NCBI RefSeq assembly: GCF_044761665.1
Contig: NZ_JBIWCW010000014.1
Location: 1-64,000 of the forward strand
Direction: 5' to 3'
DNA: 64,000 bases
Origin: Peribacillus sp044761665
GTDB taxonomy: Bacteria > Bacillota > Bacilli > Bacillales > DSM-1321
In this document: positions 52,001-59,488 of the stretch, in pieces
Numbering within the stretch: the stretch's first letter is position 1
Layout of the letters: each line of letters begins with the position of its first letter
The notes under the pieces: generated by a model
What the model saw: the letters and a program-made list of their open reading frames with translations, nothing else
Database searches by the model: none
What the model was told of the DNA's origin: nothing
Made by a program: the position numbers and the translations under genes

Positions 52001-53198
52001 AGCCGAATTGCGTCGGTATGTTGCGTCAAGCCTTCCAGATTACATGATTCCATCTGCGTTTGTGGAAATGGCCGATTTACCTTTGACAGCGAATGGAAAG
52101 TTGGATCGAAAGGCATTGCCAGCTCCAGATTTTGGTGCAGCCGTATCAGGGCGTGGACCAAGGACGCCTCAAGAAGAAATCCTTTGTAAACTCTTCATGG
52201 AAGTCCTTGATCTTTCACACGTTGGAATCGATGATGGATTCTTTGATCTGGGAGGGCATTCCCTGCTTGCCGTCCAGCTGATGAGTAAAATACGTGAAGC
52301 GCTTGGCGTTGAATTGAGCATCGGGAACTTATTCGAGGCACCGACAGTTGCTGGCCTAGCTGAAAGGCTTGAAATGGGCTCGAGCCAGAGTGCGTTGGAT
52401 GTCTTGTTGCCACTACGCAAAAGTGGCGAGGAACTCCCGTTGTTCTGTGTACATCCAGCGGGAGGGTTGAGCTGGTGCTACGCCGGGCTAATGACGGCCC
52501 TTGGTCCAGACTACCCGATATATGGACTGCAAGCTCGGGGGATTTCCGAGCGTGAGCGTTATCCGGAAACATTGATAGAGATGGCAGCGGATTATATCGA
52601 ACATATCCGGACGGTCCAGCCAGAAGGACCTTACCGTTTACTAGGTTGGTCACTGGGCGGAAATGTCGTGCACGCCATGGCCACCCTCTTGCAAAACGAG
52701 GGGGAAGATGTAGAACTTGTAGCCATACTAGACGCATTCCCAAGTCATTTCTTGCCATCGACCGAAGCCCCTGGAGATGAGGAAGCCTTAATTGCCCTGC
52801 TAGCCTTGGGAGGATATGATCCTGATAGTTTAGGAGACAAGCCTTTAGATGATGCTAGTGCTATAGAAATCCTGCGCCAAGATGGAAGTGCATTAGCTAG
52901 TTTGGAAGAAGAGACGATCCTTAACTTGAAAGAAACGTACGTTAATTCCGTTCGGATCATGGGCGAACATGAACCTGGAGTCTTCAATGGTAATGTCTTG
53001 TTCTTTAAATCAACGCTCATACCAGAGTGGTTCCCAAATCTTACAACGGATACATGGAAACCTTATATAAGGGGACAGATTGAACAACATGATATCGCAT
53101 GCCGTCATAAGGATATGTGCCAACCTGAGCCACTTGCGGAAATCGGACAGGTGATTGCAAATAAGCTATCGACAATGAAAAATTACGCAATTAATTAA
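46020..53198 (+). CDS. dhbF: Dimodular nonribosomal peptide synthetase DhbF
   Basis: About 2392 residues from GTG 46020 (GAAGGAGG 8 bases upstream). The domain order is C-A-T-C-A-T-TE: HHIVMDAFG near 140; A1 core YTSGSTGNPKG near 620; carrier Ser ~1005; C2 HHIVADG near 1187; A2 core YTSGSTGVPKG around 1682; carrier Ser ~2081; thioesterase GWSLGG with Ser ~2211. Specificity residues read from A1 are D-I-L-Q-L-G-L-I-W-K, and from A2 D-F-W-N-I-G-M-V-H-K, matching the Gly and Thr codes of B. subtilis DhbF. It assembles DHB-Gly-Thr three times and cyclises the trimer to bacillibactin. Confidence 0.97.
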   Translation: MSNMENQTRFALSGAQSGIWFAQQLEPDNPIYNTGEYIEIKGNIDISKFEEALTKAVREAESLHIHFGEDQNGPYQVMGDSGEIPFQFLDVSDQEKPEEKALHWMKEDLLQPINLKTDRLFSQALFKVGQERYFWYQRIHHIVMDAFGFSLLSQRVSKLYTAFVEGRPYEDVAFSPFVKLLEEDARYRASEKFEADRHFWMERFADQPEVMSLAERAPRTSNGFLSQTGYLSSFATQSFKKNARKYSGTWHEVAMAVTAVYIHRLTGTQDVILSLPMMGRLGSASLNIPSMVMNLLPLRLTVRPDMTLKELVKQVSSEVRNIRRHQNYRHEELRRDLKLLGDNQRLFGPQINVMPFDYGLDFAGNHGITHKLATGPVDDISINIYDKSDGNGLRIDLDANPEVYGMEELGIHHTRFLRLLEKVATAEEVHMIGELEVLLPEERERVMHQWNQTAEEIPPANLPGLFEKQVAQSPYLTALVDEKNVLSYDELNKRANRLAHLLLEKDLGPEKFVAIALPRSANMVVVMLGILKTGAAYLPIDPDYPIDRIEYILKDAKPICLITNREISSQLPSVSETDLIILEEKEKALASGKYPDGNLDDTLRNGFMSPLNPAYMIYTSGSTGNPKGVVIQSESLINFLSSMQSQFSLNQEDRLLAVTTIAFDISGLEMYLPLLNGASCVVAAKEKIQEPKALADIITEHDITIMQATPTLWHAMVTNYPDVIKGLKVLVGGEALSISLATALKELGCEVTNLYGPTETTIWSTSKLLDSDQTGMPSIGSPLWNTQLFVLDAGLQPVPPGVVGELYIAGKGLARGYLGRPDLTAERFVANPNGPKGSRMYRTGDLVRWRADGSLDYISRTDHQIKIRGFRIELGEIEAKLAQHPEVEQAAVIVREDSPGDQRIVAYIVPSMDSTVDTGEVREFVGSSLPDYMVPSAIVVMRELPLTPNGKLNRKDLPVPDLYNLISDRAPRTPQEEILSELFAEVLGLSRVGIDDSFFNLGGHSLLASTLMARIRNTFGVELGIGKIFESPTVAGLAKQLSNGKSARLPVKKMSKPEKIPLSFAQKRLWFLHSLDGPSPTYNIPLVIELSGDLDTNALEAAINDLVAHHDTLRTIFPVTEGNAHQSIIDPSEARVELLITSINESDLDTEIAVATRYSFNLAVEPSIYAQLFSVKPDKHVLVLLLHHIVADGWSLTPLTRDLTAAYKARVLGEVPNLLPLPVQYADYALWQEELLGKESDEASLVKEQLDYWKETLANLPDQLELPMDYPRPIEPSYKGDTMKFTISPVLHRRLVDVARENGVSLFMVLQAGLATLFTRLGAGTDIPIGSPIAGRSDDALSEIVGLFVNTLVLRTDTSGNPTFRELLERVRNVDLHAYEHQDLPFERLVEELNPPRSRSRHPLFQIMLALQNTPEPKLELPSVHSNLELYSVGTSKFDMTIEIRELHDDTGKPDGMSGLLEYSTDLYKSETIELMINRFVRVLEGAVSEPNQKIGRLEILAPSERQEILVDWNQHGEEIPHSCLPALFEEQVNRYPDKIAAVYEQESLTYKALNNKANQLARMLMAKGVGAEQFVALATPRSLEMVVGLLAVLKAGAAYLPLDPEYPIDRLTFMLQDAKPSFVLTSSDVANSLPNLHDIQQIVLDEPSTLVEMSQYSTDNPLDSERKQPLSPLNAAYIIYTSGSTGVPKGVVIPHQNVTRLFGSTEDWYHFNSDDVWTMFHSYAFDFSVWEIWGALLHGGKLVVVPHAISRSPEEFLQLLVKEGVTVLNQTPSAFYQLMQADRNHPELGQELALRYVIYGGEALELSRLEDWYNRHPETAPRLINMYGITETTVHVSYLELNRDVTSVKANSLIGCAIPDLGVYILDANLQPVPQGVTGEMYVAGSGLARGYLGRHGLTAERFVANPFGPSGTRMYRTGDLARWRADGSLDYMGRADHQIKIRGFRIELGEIEALLAQCSELEQVAVIVREDQPGDKRLVAYAVPAANTVFDSAELRRYVASSLPDYMIPSAFVEMADLPLTANGKLDRKALPAPDFGAAVSGRGPRTPQEEILCKLFMEVLDLSHVGIDDGFFDLGGHSLLAVQLMSKIREALGVELSIGNLFEAPTVAGLAERLEMGSSQSALDVLLPLRKSGEELPLFCVHPAGGLSWCYAGLMTALGPDYPIYGLQARGISERERYPETLIEMAADYIEHIRTVQPEGPYRLLGWSLGGNVVHAMATLLQNEGEDVELVAILDAFPSHFLPSTEAPGDEEALIALLALGGYDPDSLGDKPLDDASAIEILRQDGSALASLEEETILNLKETYVNSVRIMGEHEPGVFNGNVLFFKSTLIPEWFPNLTTDTWKPYIRGQIEQHDIACRHKDMCQPEPLAEIGQVIANKLSTMKNYAIN

Positions 53199-53215
53199 AG
53201 AAGGTGGAGATACGA

Positions 53216-53437
53216 ATGACCAACCCTTTTGAGAATGAAAATGGTACGTATAAAGTATTGATAAATGAAGAAGGCCAGCATTCCCTTTGGCCCGCCTTTT
53301 TGGACATACCAGAAGGCTGGTCCTCCATTTATGGAGAAGAAAGCAGAAAAAATTGCTTGGAATTCATTAATGCGAACTGGACAGACCTTCAGCCTAAGAG
53401 CCTGAAGCGTGTTTCGTGTCTTGAAGGTACCAATTGA
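53216..53437 (+). CDS. mbtH: MbtH-like protein
   Basis: A 73-residue chaperone of adenylation domains. It carries the family features NPFENENGTYKVLINEEGQHSLWP and SW/W pairs with the conserved NWTDLQPKSL. It binds A domains of NRPS and is often required for their activity, here DhbF. AAGGTGGAG precedes the ATG. Its stop overlaps the TTG start of the next gene by 4 bases. Confidence 0.93.
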   Translation: MTNPFENENGTYKVLINEEGQHSLWPAFLDIPEGWSSIYGEESRKNCLEFINANWTDLQPKSLKRVSCLEGTN

Positions 53438-54891
53438 GATTGCGGCTATATCAAAACCCTAAATTGGTCGTGTGTATCGTTTATGTAATGGCTATGTTCA
53501 TGGTTTCTATGGACGGCACGATCGTCAATGTGGTTTTGCCTCACATCAGTCGGGAATTTCATGTCGCTCCTTCAGCCACAAGCGGCATCAATGTTGGTTA
53601 TTTAGTAAGTCTTGCGGTCTTTCTCCCAATATCGGGATGGCTTGGAGACCGCTTTGGAACGAAGAAGATTTTCCTGTTGGCACTTGGTGTTTTCACGCTT
53701 GCTTCCCTTCTATGCGGATTTGCGACTAGCCTTGAGAACTTGACCTTATTTCGGGCATTGCAGGGTGCAGGAGGTGGACTTCTCACTCCGGTAGGAATGG
53801 CGATCTTATTTAGGACGTTTACTCAGGAAGAACGGCCGAAAGTGTCAAGGACACTTATCCTACCCATTGCTTTTGCCCCTGCGATCGGACCAATTGTCGG
53901 TGGATTTTTTGCGGAACAGCTATCATGGAGCTGGGCCTTTTATATCAATATCCCTTTTGGAATCGTAGCTTTGCTGATCGGTTTGCTATTTTTAAAGGAA
54001 CATAAAGAGCCAGCGGCCGGCAGGCTTGACCTGGCAGGTTTTCTTTTATCGGCTTTGGGTTTGTCGATGTTGATGTATGCACTGAGTACAGGTCCTTCAA
54101 AGGGATGGGATTCTCCCGTCATTGTGTATACGGGCATAATCGGTTTCATACTTGTCTGTTTGTTTGTATGGTTGGAATTAAGGGTGAAGGAACCAATGCT
54201 TAATTTAAGGCTATTGTCGGACAGGTTGTTTCGATCACTCGGACTTATTTCTTTATTATCTCAGGCTGCATTAATGGGAATGCTCTTTGTGTTCCCGTTA
54301 ATGTACCAAAATGCCATGAATGCCTCGGCTTTGGAAAGCGGATTGGCGACTTTTCCTGAGGCACTGGGACTTATGATTGCTTCGAGGATGATTCCTTGGA
54401 CGTCCAAGAGGTTGAATGGCCAACAGATCATTTGCCTCGGGCTTCTGGGAACAGCTTTGATTTTTACTATGATCAGTATCGTCGGCCCGACAGCGAATCC
54501 TTGGTTTTTGCGAGCCTTATTGTTTGGCGTCGGCGTATGTTTAGGGCATGCAGTGATTGCTGTACAGTCCTCCATTTTCACGAATGTGACTTCCTCATCA
54601 ATGGGAAGAGCCACTACATTGTTCAATGTTCAAAACCGGGTAGGGTCTGCCGTAGGGGTAGCCATATTAGCCAGTGTCTTAGGCGCTTTGGGAACAAGTG
54701 AGAAGAGCACAGAAGGAATGGTACAGATTGATTTAGCGTCTTATCAATTTGCTCTCCTTGGTTCAGCAGTCTTTCTTGTGATAGGTCTAATCATCTCGTT
54801 GAGCTTGAAGAAGAAGGATTTTAAGAGCCTACTGCCAAATCAGAAAACAAGAGATATTCCCAAGACAGAAACGATTACAGCTAATAAGTGA
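53434..54891 (+). CDS. DHA2-family MFS exporter, probable siderophore exporter
   Basis: A 485-residue transporter with 14 predicted membrane helices and the DHA2 motif C region GDRFGTKKIF and MDGTIVNVVLPH. TTG start overlapping the mbtH stop (TTGA) with GAAGG upstream; the first internal ATG falls inside the first helix. Location in the operon after mbtH suggests export of bacillibactin. In B. cereus-group operons a comparable transporter occupies this position. Multidrug export is the other possibility. Confidence 0.85.
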   Translation: MRLRLYQNPKLVVCIVYVMAMFMVSMDGTIVNVVLPHISREFHVAPSATSGINVGYLVSLAVFLPISGWLGDRFGTKKIFLLALGVFTLASLLCGFATSLENLTLFRALQGAGGGLLTPVGMAILFRTFTQEERPKVSRTLILPIAFAPAIGPIVGGFFAEQLSWSWAFYINIPFGIVALLIGLLFLKEHKEPAAGRLDLAGFLLSALGLSMLMYALSTGPSKGWDSPVIVYTGIIGFILVCLFVWLELRVKEPMLNLRLLSDRLFRSLGLISLLSQAALMGMLFVFPLMYQNAMNASALESGLATFPEALGLMIASRMIPWTSKRLNGQQIICLGLLGTALIFTMISIVGPTANPWFLRALLFGVGVCLGHAVIAVQSSIFTNVTSSSMGRATTLFNVQNRVGSAVGVAILASVLGALGTSEKSTEGMVQIDLASYQFALLGSAVFLVIGLIISLSLKKKDFKSLLPNQKTRDIPKTETITANK

Positions 54892-54912
54892 AAAATTCCA
54901 GGTGGACATGCA

Positions 54913-54960
54913 AGAAAATAGTGGGTTGCTGTGATTTTATTCAGCGGCCCCTATTTATTT
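54913..54960 (+). terminator. Intrinsic terminator after the exporter gene
   Basis: AAATAGTGGG-TTGCTG pairs with CAGCGG-CCCCTATTT (a few G-U), followed by ATTTG. It probably ends the dhbACEBF-mbtH-MFS transcript. Confidence 0.75.
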
Positions 54961-55012
54961 GTCCAAAGTAGAATTTAATAGAAGGTTAAGAGAATGAAGG
55001 GAGGTATAGGGA

Positions 55013-55726
55013 ATGATTGAATTATATTATTGTAAATTACCTGAGAGCAGAGAAAGTACGGGTATAGACAAATTACTCTTTCACGTTTCAAAAGAAAGAC
55101 AGCTTCGAATCAAAAGATTCGTGAAGATTGATGACGCATACCGTTCCCTGATAGGTGATTTGTTAGTCCGTTTTGCATTGAAAGAACGATATGGTTCGAT
55201 AGACAGGGAGCTGAAAATCGAAACCAATGATTATGGCAAGCCATTTTTGTCGGAGTACCCTTCCATTCACTATAATATCTCTCATTCCGGTGAATACGTG
55301 GTATGTGCTGTTCATGATGATGCTGTGGGAGTGGATATAGAGTACATGGGACCATATGATTTGCCCCTTGCTAAGGGGTTTTTTTCTGAAGAAGAGTATC
55401 AAGACTTGCTGAATGCTAAGGATGACGGTATTGCTACATTTTATGATATTTGGACCTTGAAAGAAAGTTATGTTAAAGCCGTTGGAGAGGGCTTATCCAA
55501 ACCATTAAAGGATTTTTCTATGAAAAAACATACTGATGGATTCGTTCAGATAACAGATATACATACAGATAGACAGATTACGGACTACATATGTAAGCAG
55601 TATATGGTAGACAGTGGATATCTCTTGTCTGTTTGTGCTCATCATGCAAAAGATGACCAGTTTAGAAGTGAACCCACATGCGTCATTTTTCAAGAATTAT
55701 GCGAGAGTTTGAACTGTCATTCCTGA
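55013..55726 (+). CDS. sfp: Sfp-type 4'-phosphopantetheinyl transferase
   Basis: A 237-residue enzyme that transfers phosphopantetheine from coenzyme A to the carrier domains of DhbB and DhbF. The key motifs are YNISHSGEYVVCAV, VGVDIEYM with the Mg2+ ligands, and WTLKESYVKAVGEGL. It is slightly longer than B. subtilis Sfp (224 residues). GGGAGG precedes ATG. A separate promoter is likely, since a terminator lies upstream. It is the only such enzyme in the window. Confidence 0.94.
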   Translation: MIELYYCKLPESRESTGIDKLLFHVSKERQLRIKRFVKIDDAYRSLIGDLLVRFALKERYGSIDRELKIETNDYGKPFLSEYPSIHYNISHSGEYVVCAVHDDAVGVDIEYMGPYDLPLAKGFFSEEEYQDLLNAKDDGIATFYDIWTLKESYVKAVGEGLSKPLKDFSMKKHTDGFVQITDIHTDRQITDYICKQYMVDSGYLLSVCAHHAKDDQFRSEPTCVIFQELCESLNCHS

Positions 55727-55843
55727 ATATGACAGACGTTGGCAAAAGTGGTTTCGACGTAAACTAGATGAAAAGAAAACAACGATGGCATATTTGGCCA
55801 AAGTCTGGTTATAGATTCTATTACATATGGAGGAAATAAAAAA

Positions 55844-57193
55844 TTGAAGCAAATTAATGTTGCCCAGGTTATTGAAGGGAGTAAATTCAACTCTTTTCAT
55901 CTATCTGTTTTACTATGGTGTATTTTCCTTATCCTTTTTGATGGCTATGATTTAGTTGTTTATGGAGCAGTCATTCCAACCTTGAGCCAAGAGTGGGGGA
56001 CAGCCCCCAGCATTTTAGGGTTTATAGGAAGTTTAACATTGGTAGGCGGTTTAATAGGTTCACTTGTTTGCGGAATCGTAGCGGATAAGGTGGGGAGGAA
56101 GAAAGTAATCATTACTTGTGTTGCCCTCTTTGGATCGTTCACCTTATTGACGGGTTTAGCGAAAGGACCGGTCGATTTTGCAATCTACCGTTTTCTAGCA
56201 GGTCTCGGGTTGGGGGGCATTCCGCCATTACTAGTCGTGCTTACCTCTGAATATTCTCCTAAGCCAATCAAGAATATGATGGTGGGCATCATGTTCAGCG
56301 GTTATTCGATCGGTGGTATATTGGTATCTCTTTTTGGAATGAAAGTAATACCGGAATTAGGTTGGGAATGGATGTTTTTTATAGGGGCCATTCCGTTAGT
56401 AGCCATTCCCTTTTTAATTAAATACTTACCTGAATCCCTTTATTATTATGTGGAAAAGGGAGAGCATGAAAAAGCCAAAGAAATAGTGGCTCGTTTAGAC
56501 CCTTCCTATATACCACATGATACAGACCGATTTATCATGAATCTATCAACATCGGGTGTTCCTGTCGTCAAGCTCTTCGAGAATCAACGGGGAAGGTCTA
56601 CCATCATGTTCTGGATTGCATGCTTTATGGGATTATTGATGGTATATGGATTGGGTACTTGGTTGCCCCAATTGATGATTAAAGCGGGGTATCAATTGAA
56701 TTCTAGCTTACTGTTTCTATGTTGCTTGAACATCGGAGCCATCATCGGTTCGGTATGCGGTGGTTGGCTTGCGGATCGAATTGGGTCAAAACGAGTGTTG
56801 ATCACTTACTTCAGTATTGGGGCAGTCTGTTTAGTCTTACTTGGTTTTAAACCAGGGTCCCTTATTCTATATGTTTTGGTTGCGATAGCCGGGGCAGCGA
56901 CAATTGGATCGCAAAACTTAAACAATGCTTACATCTCCATGTTCTATCCGACACAGATAAAAACGACAGGGCTGGGGTGGGCTTTAGGTATAGGAAGGTT
57001 AGGAGCCATTGTAGGTCCGACAATCGGTGGGCTATTAATAGAGTGGAAGTTACCTATTTATATAAATTTTCTTAGCTTTGCCATCCCTGCTTTTATAGCA
57101 GCGATATCAATCAGTTTTGTGCAAAATAAACATAACTTCACGAAGCGTTTGAAATTAGGGCCATTAATAAATGGATACCGGAAGATTGACTAA
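55844..57193 (+). CDS. MFS aromatic-acid:H+ symporter family transporter
   Basis: A 449-residue transporter with 12 membrane helices and the AAHS signatures FDGYDLVVYGAVIPTLSQEW and the DKVGRKK loop between helices 2 and 3. Relatives (PcaK/BenK/MhpT) carry benzoates or hydroxybenzoates. Beside a DHB-making operon, import or export of 2,3-dihydroxybenzoate or siderophore-breakdown product is an attractive inference. TTG start with GGAGG 10 bases upstream. There is no terminator after it and the next small gene begins about 45 bases away. Confidence 0.82.
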   Translation: MKQINVAQVIEGSKFNSFHLSVLLWCIFLILFDGYDLVVYGAVIPTLSQEWGTAPSILGFIGSLTLVGGLIGSLVCGIVADKVGRKKVIITCVALFGSFTLLTGLAKGPVDFAIYRFLAGLGLGGIPPLLVVLTSEYSPKPIKNMMVGIMFSGYSIGGILVSLFGMKVIPELGWEWMFFIGAIPLVAIPFLIKYLPESLYYYVEKGEHEKAKEIVARLDPSYIPHDTDRFIMNLSTSGVPVVKLFENQRGRSTIMFWIACFMGLLMVYGLGTWLPQLMIKAGYQLNSSLLFLCCLNIGAIIGSVCGGWLADRIGSKRVLITYFSIGAVCLVLLGFKPGSLILYVLVAIAGAATIGSQNLNNAYISMFYPTQIKTTGLGWALGIGRLGAIVGPTIGGLLIEWKLPIYINFLSFAIPAFIAAISISFVQNKHNFTKRLKLGPLINGYRKID

Positions 57194-57236
57194 TGAAGAA
57201 ATATCTTTTTGTTGTTTGTGTTAAGGAGGGATGGGA

Positions 57237-57464
57237 TTGGCTCAATATATCTGCCAAGTTTGCGACAAGAATTTCAAGAGCTATAATGTAAATGCTAAGT
57301 ATTGCTCTCAAATGTGCAAAGGGAAGGCCTATATAAAATATCCAATAAGAAACTGTGAAGTATGTCATCGTGCTTATAAGCCACGAAATGCGTCGAACAT
57401 ATACTGTTCGATGGCATGTAGTCAAAAAGGCAGAACAAACAAAGAACCCATGTTGAACAGTTAG
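57237..57464 (+). CDS. Small double zinc-ribbon protein (75 aa)
   Basis: About 75 residues from TTG 57237 (AAGGAGGG 6-8 bases upstream); the ATG at 57231 is almost inside the ribosome-binding site. Two related halves each contain CxxC...CxxxC: CQVC/CSQMC and CEVC/CSMAC, so two zinc ions should be bound. The halves look like a tandem duplication of one 30-residue unit. Its last six codons (EPMLNS) and the stop are encoded by the terminator stem at 57440-57482. The function is unknown. Confidence 0.75.
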   Translation: MAQYICQVCDKNFKSYNVNAKYCSQMCKGKAYIKYPIRNCEVCHRAYKPRNASNIYCSMACSQKGRTNKEPMLNS

Positions 57465-57482
57465 TTCAACATGGGTTCTTTT
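57440..57482. terminator. Bidirectional terminator overlapping the zinc-ribbon gene's stop
   Basis: AAAGAACCCATGTTGAAC (57440-57457) pairs with GTTCAACATGGGTTCTTT (57464-57481), an 18-base perfect stem. It serves the small plus-strand gene and the convergent ftsH-like gene. Confidence 0.95.
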
Positions 57483-57503
57483 GCTATGTTTTTCAAAAAG
57501 TCA

Positions 57504-59234
57504 TTAGGAAAACGAAAGAACCTTTGCCTCGTGAGCATCCACGATATTTTGAACTTCCGTGCCGTCAATGGTTTCTTTTTTCAGCAGGGCCTCTACAAGT
57601 TCCTCATATTGTGGTCGGTTTAAATCGATTAATTTTTCTGTTTCCTGGATTGCCTGGGTGAAAAGGGCTTGCATTTTTTGTTCTTTCTCCCCTTTATTGA
57701 AAGTTAAGGTGAAGCCGTCTTGCATCATGCCCGTATCTACCATCTGTTCAAGTAGATGCTTGGCCTGTTGAACATCGCCACCTACGCCAATGCTGTGCTC
57801 ACCTAAGTACATTCTTTCAGCAACACCGCCAGCGACTATCATTTTAACTTGATCCAACAATTCACTAGCCGTAGCCAGATGGAGTTCTTTCGGTATCGGA
57901 GCCACATATCCGAGGGCTTCCCCGCGGGGAATGATGGTCGCTTTCCGGACAGAACCCGGTTTAGTAAGAGCAGCAATCAGAGCATGTCCACTTTCATGGA
58001 TAGCCACTCGACGTTTTGTATCCAGGTCGTTCAACGTACGTGAAGTGGCTCCAAGAACGGTCCGGTCAATGGCGTAATCAAGGTCTTCTTTACGAATCAT
58101 TTCCTGTTCGTTTCGTAGGGCATGACGGGAAGCTGTCTCAAACAGTGATCGTATGTCCGCCCCGGAAAATCCCGATGTACTTTCAGCTATTTCATCCAAG
58201 GAAGCAAGGACATCAGCCGCGAGTTTCTTTCCTTTTGTATGGATTTCAATAATCTCTTTTCTTCCCTTTGTATCAGGGAGCGGCACTTGGAAGGAGAAAT
58301 CAATCCTGCCTGGACGAAGAAATGCCTCATCAAGCATGTCTTTCCTGTTTGTGGCAGCCACGAATAAAATTCCTTCGTTTGAATGGCCCCCATCTAATTG
58401 GACTAGAAGTTCCGTCAACGTTTTTTCGGCTTCTTCTCCGCCTTGGGCCTTCCGTTTACCCGCCAAAGCATCCACTTCGTCGATGAAAATGACAGCAGGT
58501 GCCTGTTTTCGGGCATTTTGGAAAAGGCTGCGTACACGGGCTGCACCGACTCCGACGAACATTTCATTGAAGGCCGACCCGCTTGTCGAAAAGAAGTTAG
58601 CTCCCAATTCTTTTGCAATGGCCTGTGCTAACAATGTTTTCCCGGTCCCTGGAGGGCCGTAAAGCAATATGCCTTGAGGAGGTTGAATCCCAATTTTGGC
58701 TGAACGCTCCGGTTCTTTAAGAGTTGTGAGGGTTTGCAGGATTTCTTGTTTGATTTCGGGCTGCAAACCACCTATATCGGATAAGGTTATTTCAGGAAGG
58801 GCTCTAGGAGCAGAAATGCTTTGTTTTTTACTTCCTATACGTAAACCGTTTTTCGTTTTCTTCTGTATAATAATTGCGGTTGTGACTAGTGCCGCCAGCA
58901 ATCCGCCTAAAATCCATAATGCAGTCTTATTTGTAGATGAAAATGAATAGCGAACATTATAAGTTTCGACTAGCTTATTGAGCATTTGGCTGTTGGGAGG
59001 GACGTTGGATACATACTTTCCTTCTGGAGTGATGATATGAAGCGTTCCATTTCTCTTTTCTTCAATCGAGACAAGGGCACCTTTTTGGGCCTGTATCGTT
59101 TTTTCAATGGAAGAGAAGGGAATGACCATGTCTTTTGACTGAGTTACCACATACCAAGATATAACACCAATTATCACAATGAAAGCCGTTAAGAACGGCA
59201 GCAACTTCGAAACCAATTTAGAGTTCGATCTCAA
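57504..59234 (-). CDS. FtsH-like AAA+ metalloprotease (compact paralogue)
   Basis: 576 residues, shorter than housekeeping FtsH (about 640). Two N-terminal helices (about 11-30 and 104-123) flank a 70-residue external loop. AAA domain: Walker A GPPGTGKT at 193-200, pore loop MFVGVGA, Walker B VIFIDEVDAL near 248, second region of homology ATNRKDMLDEAFLRPGRIDF. The zinc protease motif HESGH has H413, E414 and H417, and the third ligand is expected in GVGGDVQQAKHL. It should degrade membrane or damaged proteins. TTG start with AAAGGAGATGA upstream. It is a monocistronic minus-strand gene. Confidence 0.88.
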   Translation of the reverse strand: MRSNSKLVSKLLPFLTAFIVIIGVISWYVVTQSKDMVIPFSSIEKTIQAQKGALVSIEEKRNGTLHIITPEGKYVSNVPPNSQMLNKLVETYNVRYSFSSTNKTALWILGGLLAALVTTAIIIQKKTKNGLRIGSKKQSISAPRALPEITLSDIGGLQPEIKQEILQTLTTLKEPERSAKIGIQPPQGILLYGPPGTGKTLLAQAIAKELGANFFSTSGSAFNEMFVGVGAARVRSLFQNARKQAPAVIFIDEVDALAGKRKAQGGEEAEKTLTELLVQLDGGHSNEGILFVAATNRKDMLDEAFLRPGRIDFSFQVPLPDTKGRKEIIEIHTKGKKLAADVLASLDEIAESTSGFSGADIRSLFETASRHALRNEQEMIRKEDLDYAIDRTVLGATSRTLNDLDTKRRVAIHESGHALIAALTKPGSVRKATIIPRGEALGYVAPIPKELHLATASELLDQVKMIVAGGVAERMYLGEHSIGVGGDVQQAKHLLEQMVDTGMMQDGFTLTFNKGEKEQKMQALFTQAIQETEKLIDLNRPQYEELVEALLKKETIDGTEVQNIVDAHEAKVLSFS

Positions 59235-59488
59235 TATTTCATCTCCTTTAAGAATATATATTCAGTATAAAATTTTTAAACGCGTAATCCATAGGTATAA
59301 TTCCCTAAAAATAAAGGTAATTAATGGAATGAATTAGTTTGGATGATAGTTGCTGGGTTTTTATAAGGAAAGAGTCGGGTAGTAGACAATCAACTGTTAA
59401 CCTGCAGGATAGACTTTTTAAAAATGAAATGCTAAAGTGAAGTGGTCTAAGTGATGAAAAAATAAAAAGGTAGATGAGTTGAACTTTT

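Noticed and set aside
52195..52758. Long antisense open frame (187 codons) inside dhbF
   Set aside because: It lies opposite the carrier and thioesterase domains, which are conserved; no independent signals support it.
57231..57236. ATG 57231 as the start of the zinc-ribbon gene
   Set aside because: It abuts the AAGGAGGG site with almost no spacer; TTG 57237 has normal spacing.
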